DNA of 64,000 bases from Chryseobacterium mucoviscidosis (GTDB lineage Bacteria > Bacteroidota > Bacteroidia > Flavobacteriales > Weeksellaceae). The notes under the pieces were generated by a model. That model was given only the letters and a program-made list of their open reading frames with translations, made no database searches and was not told the DNA's origin. The stretch covers positions 124,001 through 188,000 of the forward strand of contig NZ_MVAG01000057.1 of NCBI RefSeq assembly GCF_002177115.1, read 5' to 3'. The translations under genes were made by a program, and so were the position numbers. Of the stretch, positions 41,037 through 50,211 are shown one piece after another (the stretch's first letter is position 1; every line of letters starts with the position of its first letter).

Positions 41037-41651
41037 ATGCACATTGCAGTTACAGGAAATATTGGAGCAGGAAAAACCACGTTAACCACAATGCTTTCTA
41101 AGCATTACGGTTGGGATGCCCAGTTTGAAGATGTAGATCATAATCCATATCTGGAGGATTTTTACGCAGATATGAGCAAGTGGAGTTTCGCGCTTCAGAT
41201 CTATTTTTTAGGAAGCAGATTCAGGCAGGTGAAAGAGATCAGAGAGAGCGGGAAAAATATTATTCAGGATCGTACGATTTATGAAGATGCACACATTTTT
41301 GCAGAAAACCTGAACGATATGAATCTTCTTTCAGACCGTGATTTTAAAAACTACGAATCTGTTTTCAATCTGATGAAATCTTTCGTTTCTGCGCCGGATT
41401 TATTAATTTACCTTAAATCTGACGTTCCGAATCTGGTAAAGAAAATTTATAAGAGAGGAAGAGAGTATGAAGCATCTATCAGCATCGAATATCTTTCAAA
41501 ACTGAATCAGAAATACGAAAAATGGATCTCCAATTATACGGAAGGTAAACTTTTGATTATTGAAGTGGATGATCTTGATTTTGTAGAAAAGCCTGAAGAT
41601 TTCGGGTTTATTTTAGAAAAGATTGAAGCAGAACTGAACGGTTTGTTTTAA
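41037..41651 (+). CDS. Deoxynucleoside kinase
   Basis: A 204-residue cytoplasmic enzyme. The P-loop GNIGAGKTT is at residues 7-15. YLEDFYADMSKWSFALQIYFL holds the substrate-site aromatic residues, and DRTIYEDAHIFAENL is the DRS-like motif. A lid segment KRGREYEASISIEYLSKL lies near 140-157. It phosphorylates deoxynucleosides (deoxyadenosine/deoxyguanosine type) for salvage. The length is typical. Confidence 0.93.
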   Translation: MHIAVTGNIGAGKTTLTTMLSKHYGWDAQFEDVDHNPYLEDFYADMSKWSFALQIYFLGSRFRQVKEIRESGKNIIQDRTIYEDAHIFAENLNDMNLLSDRDFKNYESVFNLMKSFVSAPDLLIYLKSDVPNLVKKIYKRGREYEASISIEYLSKLNQKYEKWISNYTEGKLLIIEVDDLDFVEKPEDFGFILEKIEAELNGLF

Positions 41652-41739
41652 CAAACTTTTATCATACATTAAAGCAGGAATCGTTTTATTTCTTTCTAAA
41701 TTTGCTAAAGAAACAGTTAATTTTTAAATATAAATAATC

Positions 41740-42090
41740 ATGTTGGTGAAGGTTTTACATAATGGAAATTGTTCAAAATCGAATGCGGTTTTGGAATACC
41801 TCGACGAAAACGGAGTTCCGTTTGAGATCATCAACATTGTTGAAGATCCGCTGAGTGAGTTGGAAATTAAAACGGTATTAAAAAAGCTGAATCAGAGCGT
41901 ATTTCATATCATCAGAAAAACAGATAAATTGTATCTTGAAAATTTCGCAGACAAAAATTTATCTGAAGAAGAATGGGTTAAAGTTCTGGCTGAAAATCCG
42001 TCGCTGATCCAAAGACCCATCATCATTAAAGGTTCGGTGGCAATGCTCGGAAGACCGATTGAAAACGTAAAGTATTTTATTGAGAAATAA
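41740..42090 (+). CDS. ArsC family (arsenate reductase-like) protein
   Basis: A 116-residue thioredoxin-fold protein. HNGNCSKS (7-14) contains the catalytic-type Cys 11, VPFEIINIVEDPLSELEIKTVLKK follows and IQRPIIIKGSVAMLGRPIENV (about 88-108) carries the conserved Arg residues of the glutaredoxin-dependent arsenate reductase family. There is no ars operon here, so it may be a general ArsC/Spx-like oxidoreductase and not an arsenate detoxifier. Confidence 0.88.
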   Translation: MLVKVLHNGNCSKSNAVLEYLDENGVPFEIINIVEDPLSELEIKTVLKKLNQSVFHIIRKTDKLYLENFADKNLSEEEWVKVLAENPSLIQRPIIIKGSVAMLGRPIENVKYFIEK

Positions 42091-42117
42091 ATAAATTCAT
42101 TGATAATTTAAACTAAA

Positions 42118-42149
42118 AAAGTCAGCCGTAAAGCTGACTTTTTGTTTTT
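42118..42149. terminator. Bidirectional terminator between arsC-like and DUF493 genes
   Basis: AAAGTCAGC and GCTGACTTT form a stem with a six-base loop and T runs at both ends; it serves the convergent genes on each side. Confidence 0.85.
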
Positions 42150-42453
42150 ATAAAAGAATGACGCCTTCTATTTTTGCGACTTCCTGATAAATGGTTACCA
42201 CCTGATCTGCATCTAAAACGAATGCGTTAATATTGCAGGCTGTGTATTTTCCGTTTTTACTTTCTCGGTTTCCCAGTGTAAATTTGATTCCGTCGAAAAC
42301 CTTATAAATCTCTGTAAGTTTTGCCTGATCGGTAGGAATAATAAATTTAAATAAATAATCTTCCGGAAAATCGTGATGACCTTCCAGTTTTTCCCTCAAA
42401 GAGTTATAAAAATCTTCAGGGTTTGCGTGTTGATTTCCTTGTAATATATCCAT
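42148..42453 (-). CDS. DUF493 family protein
   Basis: A 101-residue cytoplasmic protein: LREKLEGHHDFPEDYLFKFIIPT, VFDGIKFTLGNRESKNGKYTA and the end VVTIYQEVAKIEGVILL. DUF493 (YbeD-like) is a small ferredoxin-like alpha/beta fold similar to regulatory ACT domains. No specific role is known. It is 41 bases past the DUF4197 stop codon and likely shares its transcript. Confidence 0.88.
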   Translation of the reverse strand: MDILQGNQHANPEDFYNSLREKLEGHHDFPEDYLFKFIIPTDQAKLTEIYKVFDGIKFTLGNRESKNGKYTACNINAFVLDADQVVTIYQEVAKIEGVILL

Positions 42454-42493
42454 CTGCTTTTTAAAAATCTATATAAATATAGTCAAAATTTTT

Positions 42494-43171
42494 CTATTTC
42501 CCAAGCGGTCCCAGAAGCGACTTGGAATTTTGGATCTCATAATCTTCGATGATGTTAAAAATCCCATTCACAAGCTGCTCGGAAGCCAACTGACTTAATC
42601 CTCCTGAATTTACAGAAGTTTTATTGCCTCCTAAAAGACTGCCCAATAAATTGCTGCCTGATAAAGCGGTGTTGATGCTTTTCACAATGCCGTATTGATT
42701 AAGCTGTTCTTCCACTTTTGGAGTAATTGCGGCAATAAGCTGCTGAGAAGTTTTTTCTTTCAGAATTAAAGTTGCCGTTCCCTTTTCTCCCTGAATAATT
42801 CTTGTGACATCATTTGCATTAAGGCTGTTAACAGCATTCACAAGGATTGGTTTTGAAATATTTACGGTGTAAACTGCCGCATCCGTAATATAAGCTCTCT
42901 CTTTTGCAACCAGAGAAGGTGCAATTTTTTCCAGCATTGAGTTGATGTCTCTAAGCTGCTTCGGAAGAGCTTTATCCACCATATTGTTCTGCAGAAAAGC
43001 ATCTCTGTTGCTGTATACATTAACTCCTTTATCGATTCCGTTTAAAAGAAGTCTTTTAATAATCGATAATCCAAGATCAGACGTAGCGAGAGTCGTGCAG
43101 GACTGCATTGTTGTATTGATAACTGCTCCGGTTCCTATGATAAGAGCCGCCGCTATAATATATTTTTTCAT
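42494..43171 (-). CDS. DUF4197 exported protein
   Basis: A 225-residue protein with a signal peptide or lipoprotein-like start (MKKYIIAAALIIGTGAVINTT, followed by MQSC). The helical body matches DUF4197: RLLLNGIDKGVNVYSNRDAF, LPKQLRDINSMLEKIAPSLV, AYITDAAVYTVNISKPILVN and DVTRIIQGEKGTATLILKEK, followed by a Gly/Ser-rich linker. The function is unknown. Confidence 0.88.
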   Translation of the reverse strand: MKKYIIAAALIIGTGAVINTTMQSCTTLATSDLGLSIIKRLLLNGIDKGVNVYSNRDAFLQNNMVDKALPKQLRDINSMLEKIAPSLVAKERAYITDAAVYTVNISKPILVNAVNSLNANDVTRIIQGEKGTATLILKEKTSQQLIAAITPKVEEQLNQYGIVKSINTALSGSNLLGSLLGGNKTSVNSGGLSQLASEQLVNGIFNIIEDYEIQNSKSLLGPLGK

Positions 43172-43512
43172 TGATATTGATTAAACGTTAATGATTGTCA
43201 AATACTGAACCAAATTTATAACAGTAGAATTAGTTTAACAAATTTTATTACTCATATTGTTAAATTGATGATATAACAAAATAAAATCTGAATTTGTGGA
43301 GTTATAGTTGTTAAGATATTTATTATAAGTAAATAAGACGAAAATTTTTAATTGAATATTATTCCTTTAAAATTGAGAAATATTTAATAATTGAATTTAT
43401 ATTGAGCAATTTAGTAATTATAATCAATTATTAAATGTCTTTCTGTAAATATCAAATATTAACAGAATGATAAAAAATTTAAGTATAATTAACATTGTTG
43501 AAGATATTTTTA

Positions 43513-43520
43513 TAATTTTG
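43513..43520 (+). promoter_or_regulatory. -7 box TAATTTTG of the susC transcript
   Basis: An exact TAnnTTTG match, with TTG words about 15 and 12 bases upstream. It predicts a leader of about 95 bases before the susC ATG. Confidence 0.6.
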
Positions 43521-43567
43521 ACTAATGTCTTTTATTGAGAATATATTATTTTCCTGTAAAAAGACAG

Positions 43568-43586
43568 TCGGAAGTAAGGCTTCCGA
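43568..43586 (+). promoter_or_regulatory. Leader hairpin upstream of susC
   Basis: TCGGAAG and CTTCCGA form a perfect seven-base stem with a five-base loop. It lies in the predicted 5' leader, 36 bases before the ATG, without a T run, so it is more likely a stability or translation element than a terminator. Confidence 0.5.
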
Positions 43587-43621
43587 TCTCAGAACTGATT
43601 GTACGAATAAAATTAAACTAT

Positions 43622-46462
43622 ATGAAACAAAGTGATTTAAAGTATTCATGTCTCATTGCGGTTTTATACTTCGGTATGAATGTCAATGCGCAAACTACTC
43701 CAAAAGATACTGTTCCGAAGGAGCAGAAGATCGAGGAAGTAGTGATGATTGGATATGGTTCTGCTAAGAAAAGAGATCTGACGGGATCTATAGCTAAAGT
43801 AAGTGGGTCTGATGTTGCTGATAAACCCAATGCAAATGCAGCTGCGTCATTACAAGGTAAAGTTGCCGGTTTGGCAGTTGTGAATTCCGGTCAACCAGGT
43901 TCAACTCCCGATATTAGGATCAGAGGAACTGTTAGCCGATACAATTCTAGACCTCTTTACGTAGTAGATGGAATATGGTCTGATAATATGGATTTTGTAA
44001 ATTCAAATGATATTGAATCCATTGAAGTTTTAAAAGATGCTTCATCACTTGCCATTTTTGGTGTTCGAGGAGCTAATGGTGTTATTATAGTAACTACAAA
44101 AAGAGCAAAAACAGGTAAACCGACAATAAACTTCAGCTCTTCATTAGGGACAAAATTTTTGACAGGGAAGCCAGAATTAACAAATGCTGCAGAATTTAGA
44201 TCATTGTATGATCGTAACAGAGCCAATCAAGGACTTGCACCGTATAGTTATTATAATGTTTTTAATGCAGATACCGATTGGATAGATGCTATTACTAATA
44301 ATGGAGCTACTATCATCAAAAACGACCTTAGCTTTTCAAGTTCAACTGAAAAAAATAAGACATATTTTGGAATAGGGCATTTAGAAGAACAAGGAATAAT
44401 TAATAATGAGCTTTTAAAGAGATTTAATGTTAATTTCAATAATGAATTTAGCTTTAGTAAAAACTTTAAAGTTGGATTTTCAATTAATGGATCTTATACA
44501 AATAATCCCAGACTTCAAAGTTATGCATCTTCGTTAGTAGCTGTCCCGATTGTACAACCATTTAATACTCAAGCAGGTTTATATAATCAATTACCGATAG
44601 GATTAGGTGATGCTCAGGTTGGAAATCCATTACTTTCAGTTGATTATCTTAATGGAACTCAATTATCAAAAACCTATAGAATACTTGCCAATGCATTTGC
44701 AGAGGTGAAATTTTGGAACGATTTTACTTTCCGAACAAACTATATGGTGGATTTTGGGATGACACGTGCAAGAGGTTATAATCCTGTAACAAAATTATAT
44801 GTTGGAGAAACAGGCGGAACAACAAATGCATTTGGAGGAAGACAGCTAACATCTGTTTATCAAAATTCTACCGATAATATCATCACTCAGCAGGAATATT
44901 TATTAACTTGGAATAAAAACTTCGGAGGGCATAATATCACAGCTACTGCAGGTTATACTGTTTATGATGAAAAATTTGAACAGATGACTGGGAATGTTAC
45001 ACAGAAAGCAGGTGATCAAAATGCAATCCCTTGGAATAAAAGATTCTGGTATTTAGACACTTATCCTTTTGGAGATCCGGCCACAAGAACAGCAAATTCA
45101 TCTGAATATGATGACGGTGCGAGTATTTCATATCTTGCAAGAGTTTTGTATAACTACAAAGGGAAATATATTTTCAACGCATCATTCAGACGTGATGGTT
45201 CTGCTACTTTTGCTGCAGATAACCCTAACCAATATCAGAATTTCTGGGCTTTAGGTGCTGCTTGGGATTTAGGCAAAGAAGAATTTATGAATAATAGTTT
45301 CTTCAGTTCATTAAAGTTAAAAGGATCTTATGGGCAATTAGGAAATAGATTCTCTCCTTACAGATATCCTAATTACCCTGGCTATGTTTCAGGAGCAAAT
45401 GCTGTATTTGCAAATGTAGGATTTCAAAAAGATCTTTATCCGGGATATGTATTGGCTTGGCAAAATTCTCCTGATTTGAAATGGGAAGTAATCACAAGTT
45501 ATGAGGCAGGATTTGAAGCATCAGCATTTAATAATAGATTAAGTGTTGAAGGAGTTTATTATAACAAGAGAACAAAAGATCTTCTTAACTATGTTACAGG
45601 AGTGCAAAATTATTTTAGAAATTCAGGAGAAATAGAAAATAAAGGTATTGAGGGGTCTGTATCTTGGAGAGATAAAATTGGTTCAGATTTTAGTTATTCA
45701 ATTGGTGGAAATATTACAACATACAATAATAAAGTAATTTCAGTATTTGAGCCGGGATATAGAATTTTTGATGGAAACTCAGTAACTGAAGCTGGCTATC
45801 CTATAGGATATTTTTATGGATATGTAGTGGAAGGAGTTTATCAAACAAATGCAGATGTTTTGCTATCCCCAACAAGTACACTGGGTACTTATGGTCCAGG
45901 AGACTTGAAATTTAAAGATTTGAATGGAGATGGAAAGATTGATGATAAAGACAGAACTATTATTGGTAATCCAACTCCAGATTTTACTTATGCACTAAAT
46001 CTAAATTTAAATTATAAAAACTGGTCATTAGGTATTGATGTACAAGGAGTATACGGAAACGAAGTATTAAGAAATTGGGGTAACGGAAGTACGTTTGCTC
46101 AGTTTAATTATAGAAAGGATAGGTTAGCAGCTTGGAATGGTCCGGGAACATCTAACTGGGAGCCAATTATTAATGATGGAAACAATTATAATACAAATAA
46201 TGTTTCAAATTATATGATTGAAGATGGAAGTTATGTTAGACTAAGAAATATTCAACTCGGTTATAATTTTAATCCAAGTGTTGCAAAATCAATAGGTTTA
46301 AGCAGTCTTAAGCTATACTTAAATGCTCAAAATCTTGTTACGTGGAGAAATAACTCAGGATTTACTCCTGAAGCTGGTGGCACACCAACACAATTTGGAG
46401 TTGATAATGGAGGATATCCTTTACCAATTATAACGACTATGGGTGTAAATGTAACTTTTTAA
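43622..46462 (+). CDS. SusC/RagA-type TonB-linked outer-membrane transporter
   Basis: Start chosen at ATG 43622 (946 aa), where a signal peptide begins (KYSCLIAVLYFGMNVNAQ); an upstream in-frame ATG at 43535 would place 29 residues before the signal. The mature N-terminus carries a TonB-box-like EEVVMIGYGSAKKRD, then a plug domain (IRGTVSRYNSRPLYVVDGIW, IESIEVLKDASSLAIFGVRG, ANGVIIVTTKRA) and a large barrel ending TTMGVNVTF. The carboxypeptidase-like domain that precedes the plug in most SusC proteins is missing. It imports oligosaccharides with SusD. Confidence 0.93.
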   Translation: MKQSDLKYSCLIAVLYFGMNVNAQTTPKDTVPKEQKIEEVVMIGYGSAKKRDLTGSIAKVSGSDVADKPNANAAASLQGKVAGLAVVNSGQPGSTPDIRIRGTVSRYNSRPLYVVDGIWSDNMDFVNSNDIESIEVLKDASSLAIFGVRGANGVIIVTTKRAKTGKPTINFSSSLGTKFLTGKPELTNAAEFRSLYDRNRANQGLAPYSYYNVFNADTDWIDAITNNGATIIKNDLSFSSSTEKNKTYFGIGHLEEQGIINNELLKRFNVNFNNEFSFSKNFKVGFSINGSYTNNPRLQSYASSLVAVPIVQPFNTQAGLYNQLPIGLGDAQVGNPLLSVDYLNGTQLSKTYRILANAFAEVKFWNDFTFRTNYMVDFGMTRARGYNPVTKLYVGETGGTTNAFGGRQLTSVYQNSTDNIITQQEYLLTWNKNFGGHNITATAGYTVYDEKFEQMTGNVTQKAGDQNAIPWNKRFWYLDTYPFGDPATRTANSSEYDDGASISYLARVLYNYKGKYIFNASFRRDGSATFAADNPNQYQNFWALGAAWDLGKEEFMNNSFFSSLKLKGSYGQLGNRFSPYRYPNYPGYVSGANAVFANVGFQKDLYPGYVLAWQNSPDLKWEVITSYEAGFEASAFNNRLSVEGVYYNKRTKDLLNYVTGVQNYFRNSGEIENKGIEGSVSWRDKIGSDFSYSIGGNITTYNNKVISVFEPGYRIFDGNSVTEAGYPIGYFYGYVVEGVYQTNADVLLSPTSTLGTYGPGDLKFKDLNGDGKIDDKDRTIIGNPTPDFTYALNLNLNYKNWSLGIDVQGVYGNEVLRNWGNGSTFAQFNYRKDRLAAWNGPGTSNWEPIINDGNNYNTNNVSNYMIEDGSYVRLRNIQLGYNFNPSVAKSIGLSSLKLYLNAQNLVTWRNNSGFTPEAGGTPTQFGVDNGGYPLPIITTMGVNVTF

Positions 46463-46472
46463 CATTTAAATT

Positions 46473-47921
46473 ATGAAAATAAATACAATAATTAAATATT
46501 CTTTTTTTACGGCAATAAGTTTTTTAAGTTTAACTTCTTGTGGTGACGATTTTTTAGATAGAAAACCTTTAGGAATCGCAACAGAAGGTGAAGCTGGTAT
46601 TGGTGGTGCGGAAGCTAAGATTTTTGGATTATACAGCCAATTAAGAACAGAAGGAGGAGTAACAGATTGGACCCGTCACTGGTTTCAAAGCATCCGTTCA
46701 GATGATGCAATGAAAGGGAGTATTCCTGCCGATGCTTCTGCGATGGGTAATATAATGGATAATTTTCAGTATTCTAAAACAGAAGGTACTGCAGTAGCAA
46801 ACTGGAATGGTCATTATAAATTAATTTTTGCATGTAACAGCGTAATTGCAGATATTGAAGCAATCCAAAACCCGGATGCGGCTACACTAATAAATTTAGG
46901 AGAAGCAAAAGCAATGCGGGCTTTCGCATATTTTGATCTTAGGAGAGATTATGGTGAAATTCCTATCATTACAAAAAAGGTTGTCAATCCTCAAGATGAA
47001 ATTAAAGCAAAATCGAGTGTAGCAGAAGTTGATGTACAAATAAAAAATGATCTTCAATTTGCAGCTTCTGTTTTACCGGCGGATTGGTCAAGTCAGAAAG
47101 GTAGAGCTACAAGAGGAATGGCTTACTCTTATTTGGCAAAGTTAGCTCTTTACCAAAAAAGCTGGGGTGAAGCATTAGGATTTGCCGAAACTGTTATTAA
47201 TTCAGGTATCTATTCACTATACCCATCATATTCAACACTATTTACTGATCAGGGAGACAATAAATCTGAGTCTATTTGGGAGGTACAGTTTGCAAGAATT
47301 AATAAAGTAAACTATTCTAATAACTATTGGGAATCACAAGGTGTAAGAGGATCAGGTACTTGGGATTTAGGATGGGGATTTAATGTACCTACAATGAATT
47401 TAATAAACGCCTACGAACCAGGAGATATTCGTAAGGGAGCAACTATATTAGCTTCAGGTGGTGCTGAAGGTGTTCCTTCAACGTTATCGTCAATTCAACC
47501 ATATTGGAATAAGAAAGCTTATACCGATCCTGCGAGAAGAGCTCAGGAAGGGGAAAATAAAAATCATTGGACTAATATAAAATTGATGAGATATGCGGAC
47601 GTTATTTTGATAGCTGCTGAAAGTGCTAATGAAATGGGGAATACGGTAAAGGCAATAACTTATCTGAATTTAATAAGAACAAGAGCTGGTCTGTCAAATA
47701 CTACCGCTACTACTCAAGCTCAAATAAGAGATGCAATAAAACAAGAGAGAAGAGTTGAATTTGCAATGGAAGGTGAACGTTTCTACGATTTAGTTCGTTG
47801 GGGAGATGCTGTTAATGTATTAGGTATTTTAGGATATCAAGACAGAAATAAATATTTTCCTATTCCACAAACGGCTATTGATAAAGCCCAAGGTGTATTA
47901 ATCCAAAATCCTAATTATTAA
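46473..47921 (+). CDS. SusD/RagB-type glycan-binding lipoprotein
   Basis: A 482-residue lipoprotein: signal ending LSLTSC with CGDDFLDRKP, an acidic stretch after the Cys typical of surface export. TPR-like helices follow (LGEAKAMRAFAYFDLRRDYG, RGMAYSYLAKLALYQKSWGE), and the C-terminal part has RRVEFAMEGERFYDLVRWGD with the end KYFPIPQTAI, hallmarks of SusD. It sits as a lid on the SusC barrel and binds the glycan. It is 10 bases after susC. Confidence 0.95.
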   Translation: MKINTIIKYSFFTAISFLSLTSCGDDFLDRKPLGIATEGEAGIGGAEAKIFGLYSQLRTEGGVTDWTRHWFQSIRSDDAMKGSIPADASAMGNIMDNFQYSKTEGTAVANWNGHYKLIFACNSVIADIEAIQNPDAATLINLGEAKAMRAFAYFDLRRDYGEIPIITKKVVNPQDEIKAKSSVAEVDVQIKNDLQFAASVLPADWSSQKGRATRGMAYSYLAKLALYQKSWGEALGFAETVINSGIYSLYPSYSTLFTDQGDNKSESIWEVQFARINKVNYSNNYWESQGVRGSGTWDLGWGFNVPTMNLINAYEPGDIRKGATILASGGAEGVPSTLSSIQPYWNKKAYTDPARRAQEGENKNHWTNIKLMRYADVILIAAESANEMGNTVKAITYLNLIRTRAGLSNTTATTQAQIRDAIKQERRVEFAMEGERFYDLVRWGDAVNVLGILGYQDRNKYFPIPQTAIDKAQGVLIQNPNY

Positions 47922-47931
47922 TTTTTTAATC

Positions 47932-48744
47932 ATGAATAGTATTTTAAAAATTTTAAGTATTTCATGTTTGTCTTTAATTTTGACAAACTGCCAAGATATG
48001 GAAAGACCGGAATTAGGAGAATACCCTAAAGATCAGGCTAATTTACCTGCTGGAAATCTTAGGTTTTTTGTCCCATTTGATAAGAGCGGTACAGATTTAA
48101 AAAACAAATTTGCTGAGGAGTTATCAGGATATCCATGTTTTGCTCCGGATAATACAATTACTCAAGTGGATGGAATTGCTGGTAAAGCTTTTAAAGGGGG
48201 AGGCTCTCAAGTCTTCTTGAAATACCTTAATTCTAATGATTTTGCAAATAAAGCAGGAAGTTTTACAGTAGCATTTTGGGAAAAGAATGGTGATTCTAGT
48301 AACACGGAATTTGCTTTTAGTATGACAAGTGATAATTGGGCAAAAGCAAGTATGTTTGCTCTATTTGAAGGAACAGCAGCAATGCCAACAATTAAATTTT
48401 TTGTTGATGAGCAGCCGGGTGATAAATGGTTTGAATGGCCTTCTGACAGTAGTTTGACAGGTATTTATGATAATCAATGGCATCATTTAGCTTTTGTTTA
48501 TGATGCTACGACTTCTGGAATGACACTATATATAGATGGAGTTGCAAAATCTACCAAGACTTGGGCAGGACACGGCGCAGTTAAATTTAATACTTCTAAA
48601 ATTAACGGATTTAGAATTGGTGGTTCTGGAAACCCTAGTGAGGGCTGGATGAAATCCTGGTCCGGAAGCTTAGACCAGTTTAGAATGTATGTAAGTGCTC
48701 TAACACCTGCGGAGGTTAATGATCTTTATATTAATAAAAAATAA
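47932..48744 (+). CDS. LamG/concanavalin-like surface lipoprotein
   Basis: A 270-residue lipoprotein: LILTNC followed by QDMERPELGEYPKD, an acidic post-Cys segment. The rest is a LamG-like beta-sandwich (about 60-268): KAFKGGGSQVFLKYLNSNDF, GSFTVAFWEKNGDS, DNQWHHLAFVYDATTSGMTL, YIDGVAKSTKTWAG and WSGSLDQFRMYVSALTPAEV. It lies where a third surface glycan-binding protein sits in SusCD loci. No catalytic residues are evident, so binding is the likely role. Confidence 0.87.
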   Translation: MNSILKILSISCLSLILTNCQDMERPELGEYPKDQANLPAGNLRFFVPFDKSGTDLKNKFAEELSGYPCFAPDNTITQVDGIAGKAFKGGGSQVFLKYLNSNDFANKAGSFTVAFWEKNGDSSNTEFAFSMTSDNWAKASMFALFEGTAAMPTIKFFVDEQPGDKWFEWPSDSSLTGIYDNQWHHLAFVYDATTSGMTLYIDGVAKSTKTWAGHGAVKFNTSKINGFRIGGSGNPSEGWMKSWSGSLDQFRMYVSALTPAEVNDLYINKK

Positions 48745-48751
48745 ATAGACC

Positions 48752-48785
48752 ATAATAAGAGGAAGAGAAATCTTCCTTTTATTAT
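48752..48785 (+). terminator. Hairpin between the LamG and first GH144 genes
   Basis: AATAAGAGGAAGA pairs with TCTTCCTTTTATT around a short loop. It could partly end transcription after the SusCD-LamG genes and raise their level over the enzymes, or protect the mRNA. Confidence 0.6.
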
Positions 48786-48794
48786 ATTTATACT

Positions 48795-50198
48795 ATGACT
48801 AAAGTTCTAACAATTGTTTTATTTACAGGATTGTTAATCAATTCATGTTCTTCAGAAGATTCATCACCAACTTCAGGAACGCCAATTGGTGGCGGAAATA
48901 CTGGAACTCCCACCAACAACTACACAGATGCACAACTCATCGAAATGGTACAAAAAGATGCTTTAAAGTATTTTTGGGATTATGCCGAATCGGGATCAAA
49001 ATTGGCAAGAGAAAGATATCATACCGATAATCCTTCTCAGGATGCAAATATTGTGACAACTGGTGGTTCAGGTTTTGGACTCATGACTATTTTAGTGGGT
49101 ATTAAAAACGGATATATTTCCAGAGGTGAAGCGGTTTCGAGATTAACAACTTCTCTTAATTTCCTTCAGAATGCTAATCGTTTTCATGGAGCATGGCCGC
49201 ATTGGATCAATGGAACCAACGGTCAGGTTGTACCTTTCAGTCAGAAAGATAACGGAGGAGATTTGGTAGAAACTTCATTTCTTGCACAGGGACTGATCTG
49301 TGTGAGAGAATATTTTAAAAACTCTTCAGATGCTTCAGAACTGGCAATTTCTCAGAAAGCCGATGCGCTATGGAAAGGAATTGAATGGAACTGGTATACA
49401 CAAAACCCCGCAGCTCCCAATATGCTTACATGGCATTGGTCTCCCAATTACGATTGGCAGATGAATATGCCGTTAAGAGGTTTTGATGAAACGTTAATTA
49501 CCTACATCATGGCTGCTGCATCTCCAAATTACTCAATTGATAAACCTGTTTATCAGCAGGGATGGGCAAGAAGCGGAAGCATAAAAAATACAGGATCTCA
49601 GTTTGGATTACCTGTTGTGGTGAATCATAACGTCGCAAATGGCACGGTAGGTCCGATGTTTTGGTCACATTATTCTTTTTTAGGACTGGATCCGAGAGGC
49701 TTGTCTGATGAATATGTAAATTATGGTGATGCTACAACCAATCATGCTAAAATAATGTATCAGTATTGCGTTGCCAATCCGAAAGGATGGCAGGGTTATA
49801 ATTCAAAAAGTTGGGGACTTACAGCAAGTTATTCCAGAAATCCGAGTACAGGAGGAGACGATTACGCTGCACATCAGCCAAATAACGATTTAGGAATTAT
49901 TTCTCCTACAGCAGCATTGTCGAGTATGCCATACACACCAACGGAAAGTATGAATATGCTAAGATTCCTTTATAATGAAAATTATAATAAATATGTAGGT
50001 GTAGCGGGACCTTATGATGCATATTCTGTTCATTACAATTGGGTTATACCAAGATATCTTGCAATAGATCAGGGAACGATTGCACCAATGGTAGAAAATT
50101 ATAAAAGCCAGTTTTTATGGCAGTTATTTATGAATGCGCCCGATATTAAGCAGGGATTAATAAAATTAGGATTCCATTCTACACAGTATGGATTTTAA
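48795..50198 (+). CDS. GH144-type (glucoamylase-like) beta-1,2-glucanase, surface lipoprotein
   Basis: A 467-residue lipoprotein: INSC, then SSEDSS (acidic, surface export-like). The domain (about 45-460) matches PF10091/GH144: ALKYFWDYAESGSKLARERY, VTTGGSGFGLMTILVG, KDNGGDLVETSFLAQGL, GIEWNWYTQNPAAPNMLTWH, GPMFWSHYSFLGLDPRGLSD, WGLTASYS and AIDQGTIAPMVENYKSQFLW. GH144 founders are endo-beta-1,2-glucanases, so sophorooligosaccharide release is the likely reaction. The substrate is inferred from family. Confidence 0.88.
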   Translation: MTKVLTIVLFTGLLINSCSSEDSSPTSGTPIGGGNTGTPTNNYTDAQLIEMVQKDALKYFWDYAESGSKLARERYHTDNPSQDANIVTTGGSGFGLMTILVGIKNGYISRGEAVSRLTTSLNFLQNANRFHGAWPHWINGTNGQVVPFSQKDNGGDLVETSFLAQGLICVREYFKNSSDASELAISQKADALWKGIEWNWYTQNPAAPNMLTWHWSPNYDWQMNMPLRGFDETLITYIMAAASPNYSIDKPVYQQGWARSGSIKNTGSQFGLPVVVNHNVANGTVGPMFWSHYSFLGLDPRGLSDEYVNYGDATTNHAKIMYQYCVANPKGWQGYNSKSWGLTASYSRNPSTGGDDYAAHQPNNDLGIISPTAALSSMPYTPTESMNMLRFLYNENYNKYVGVAGPYDAYSVHYNWVIPRYLAIDQGTIAPMVENYKSQFLWQLFMNAPDIKQGLIKLGFHSTQYGF

Positions 50199-50211
50199 AC
50201 AAAATTAAATT

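Larger units (their letters stand above)
43172..43621. other. AT-rich regulatory region upstream of the PUL
   Basis: No gene is visible. The region is extremely AT-rich up to the promoter at 43513 and then contains a 100-base leader with a hairpin. No recognisable operator for a hybrid two-component regulator or ECF/anti-sigma pair is seen, and no such regulator gene lies in the window. Confidence 0.6.
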
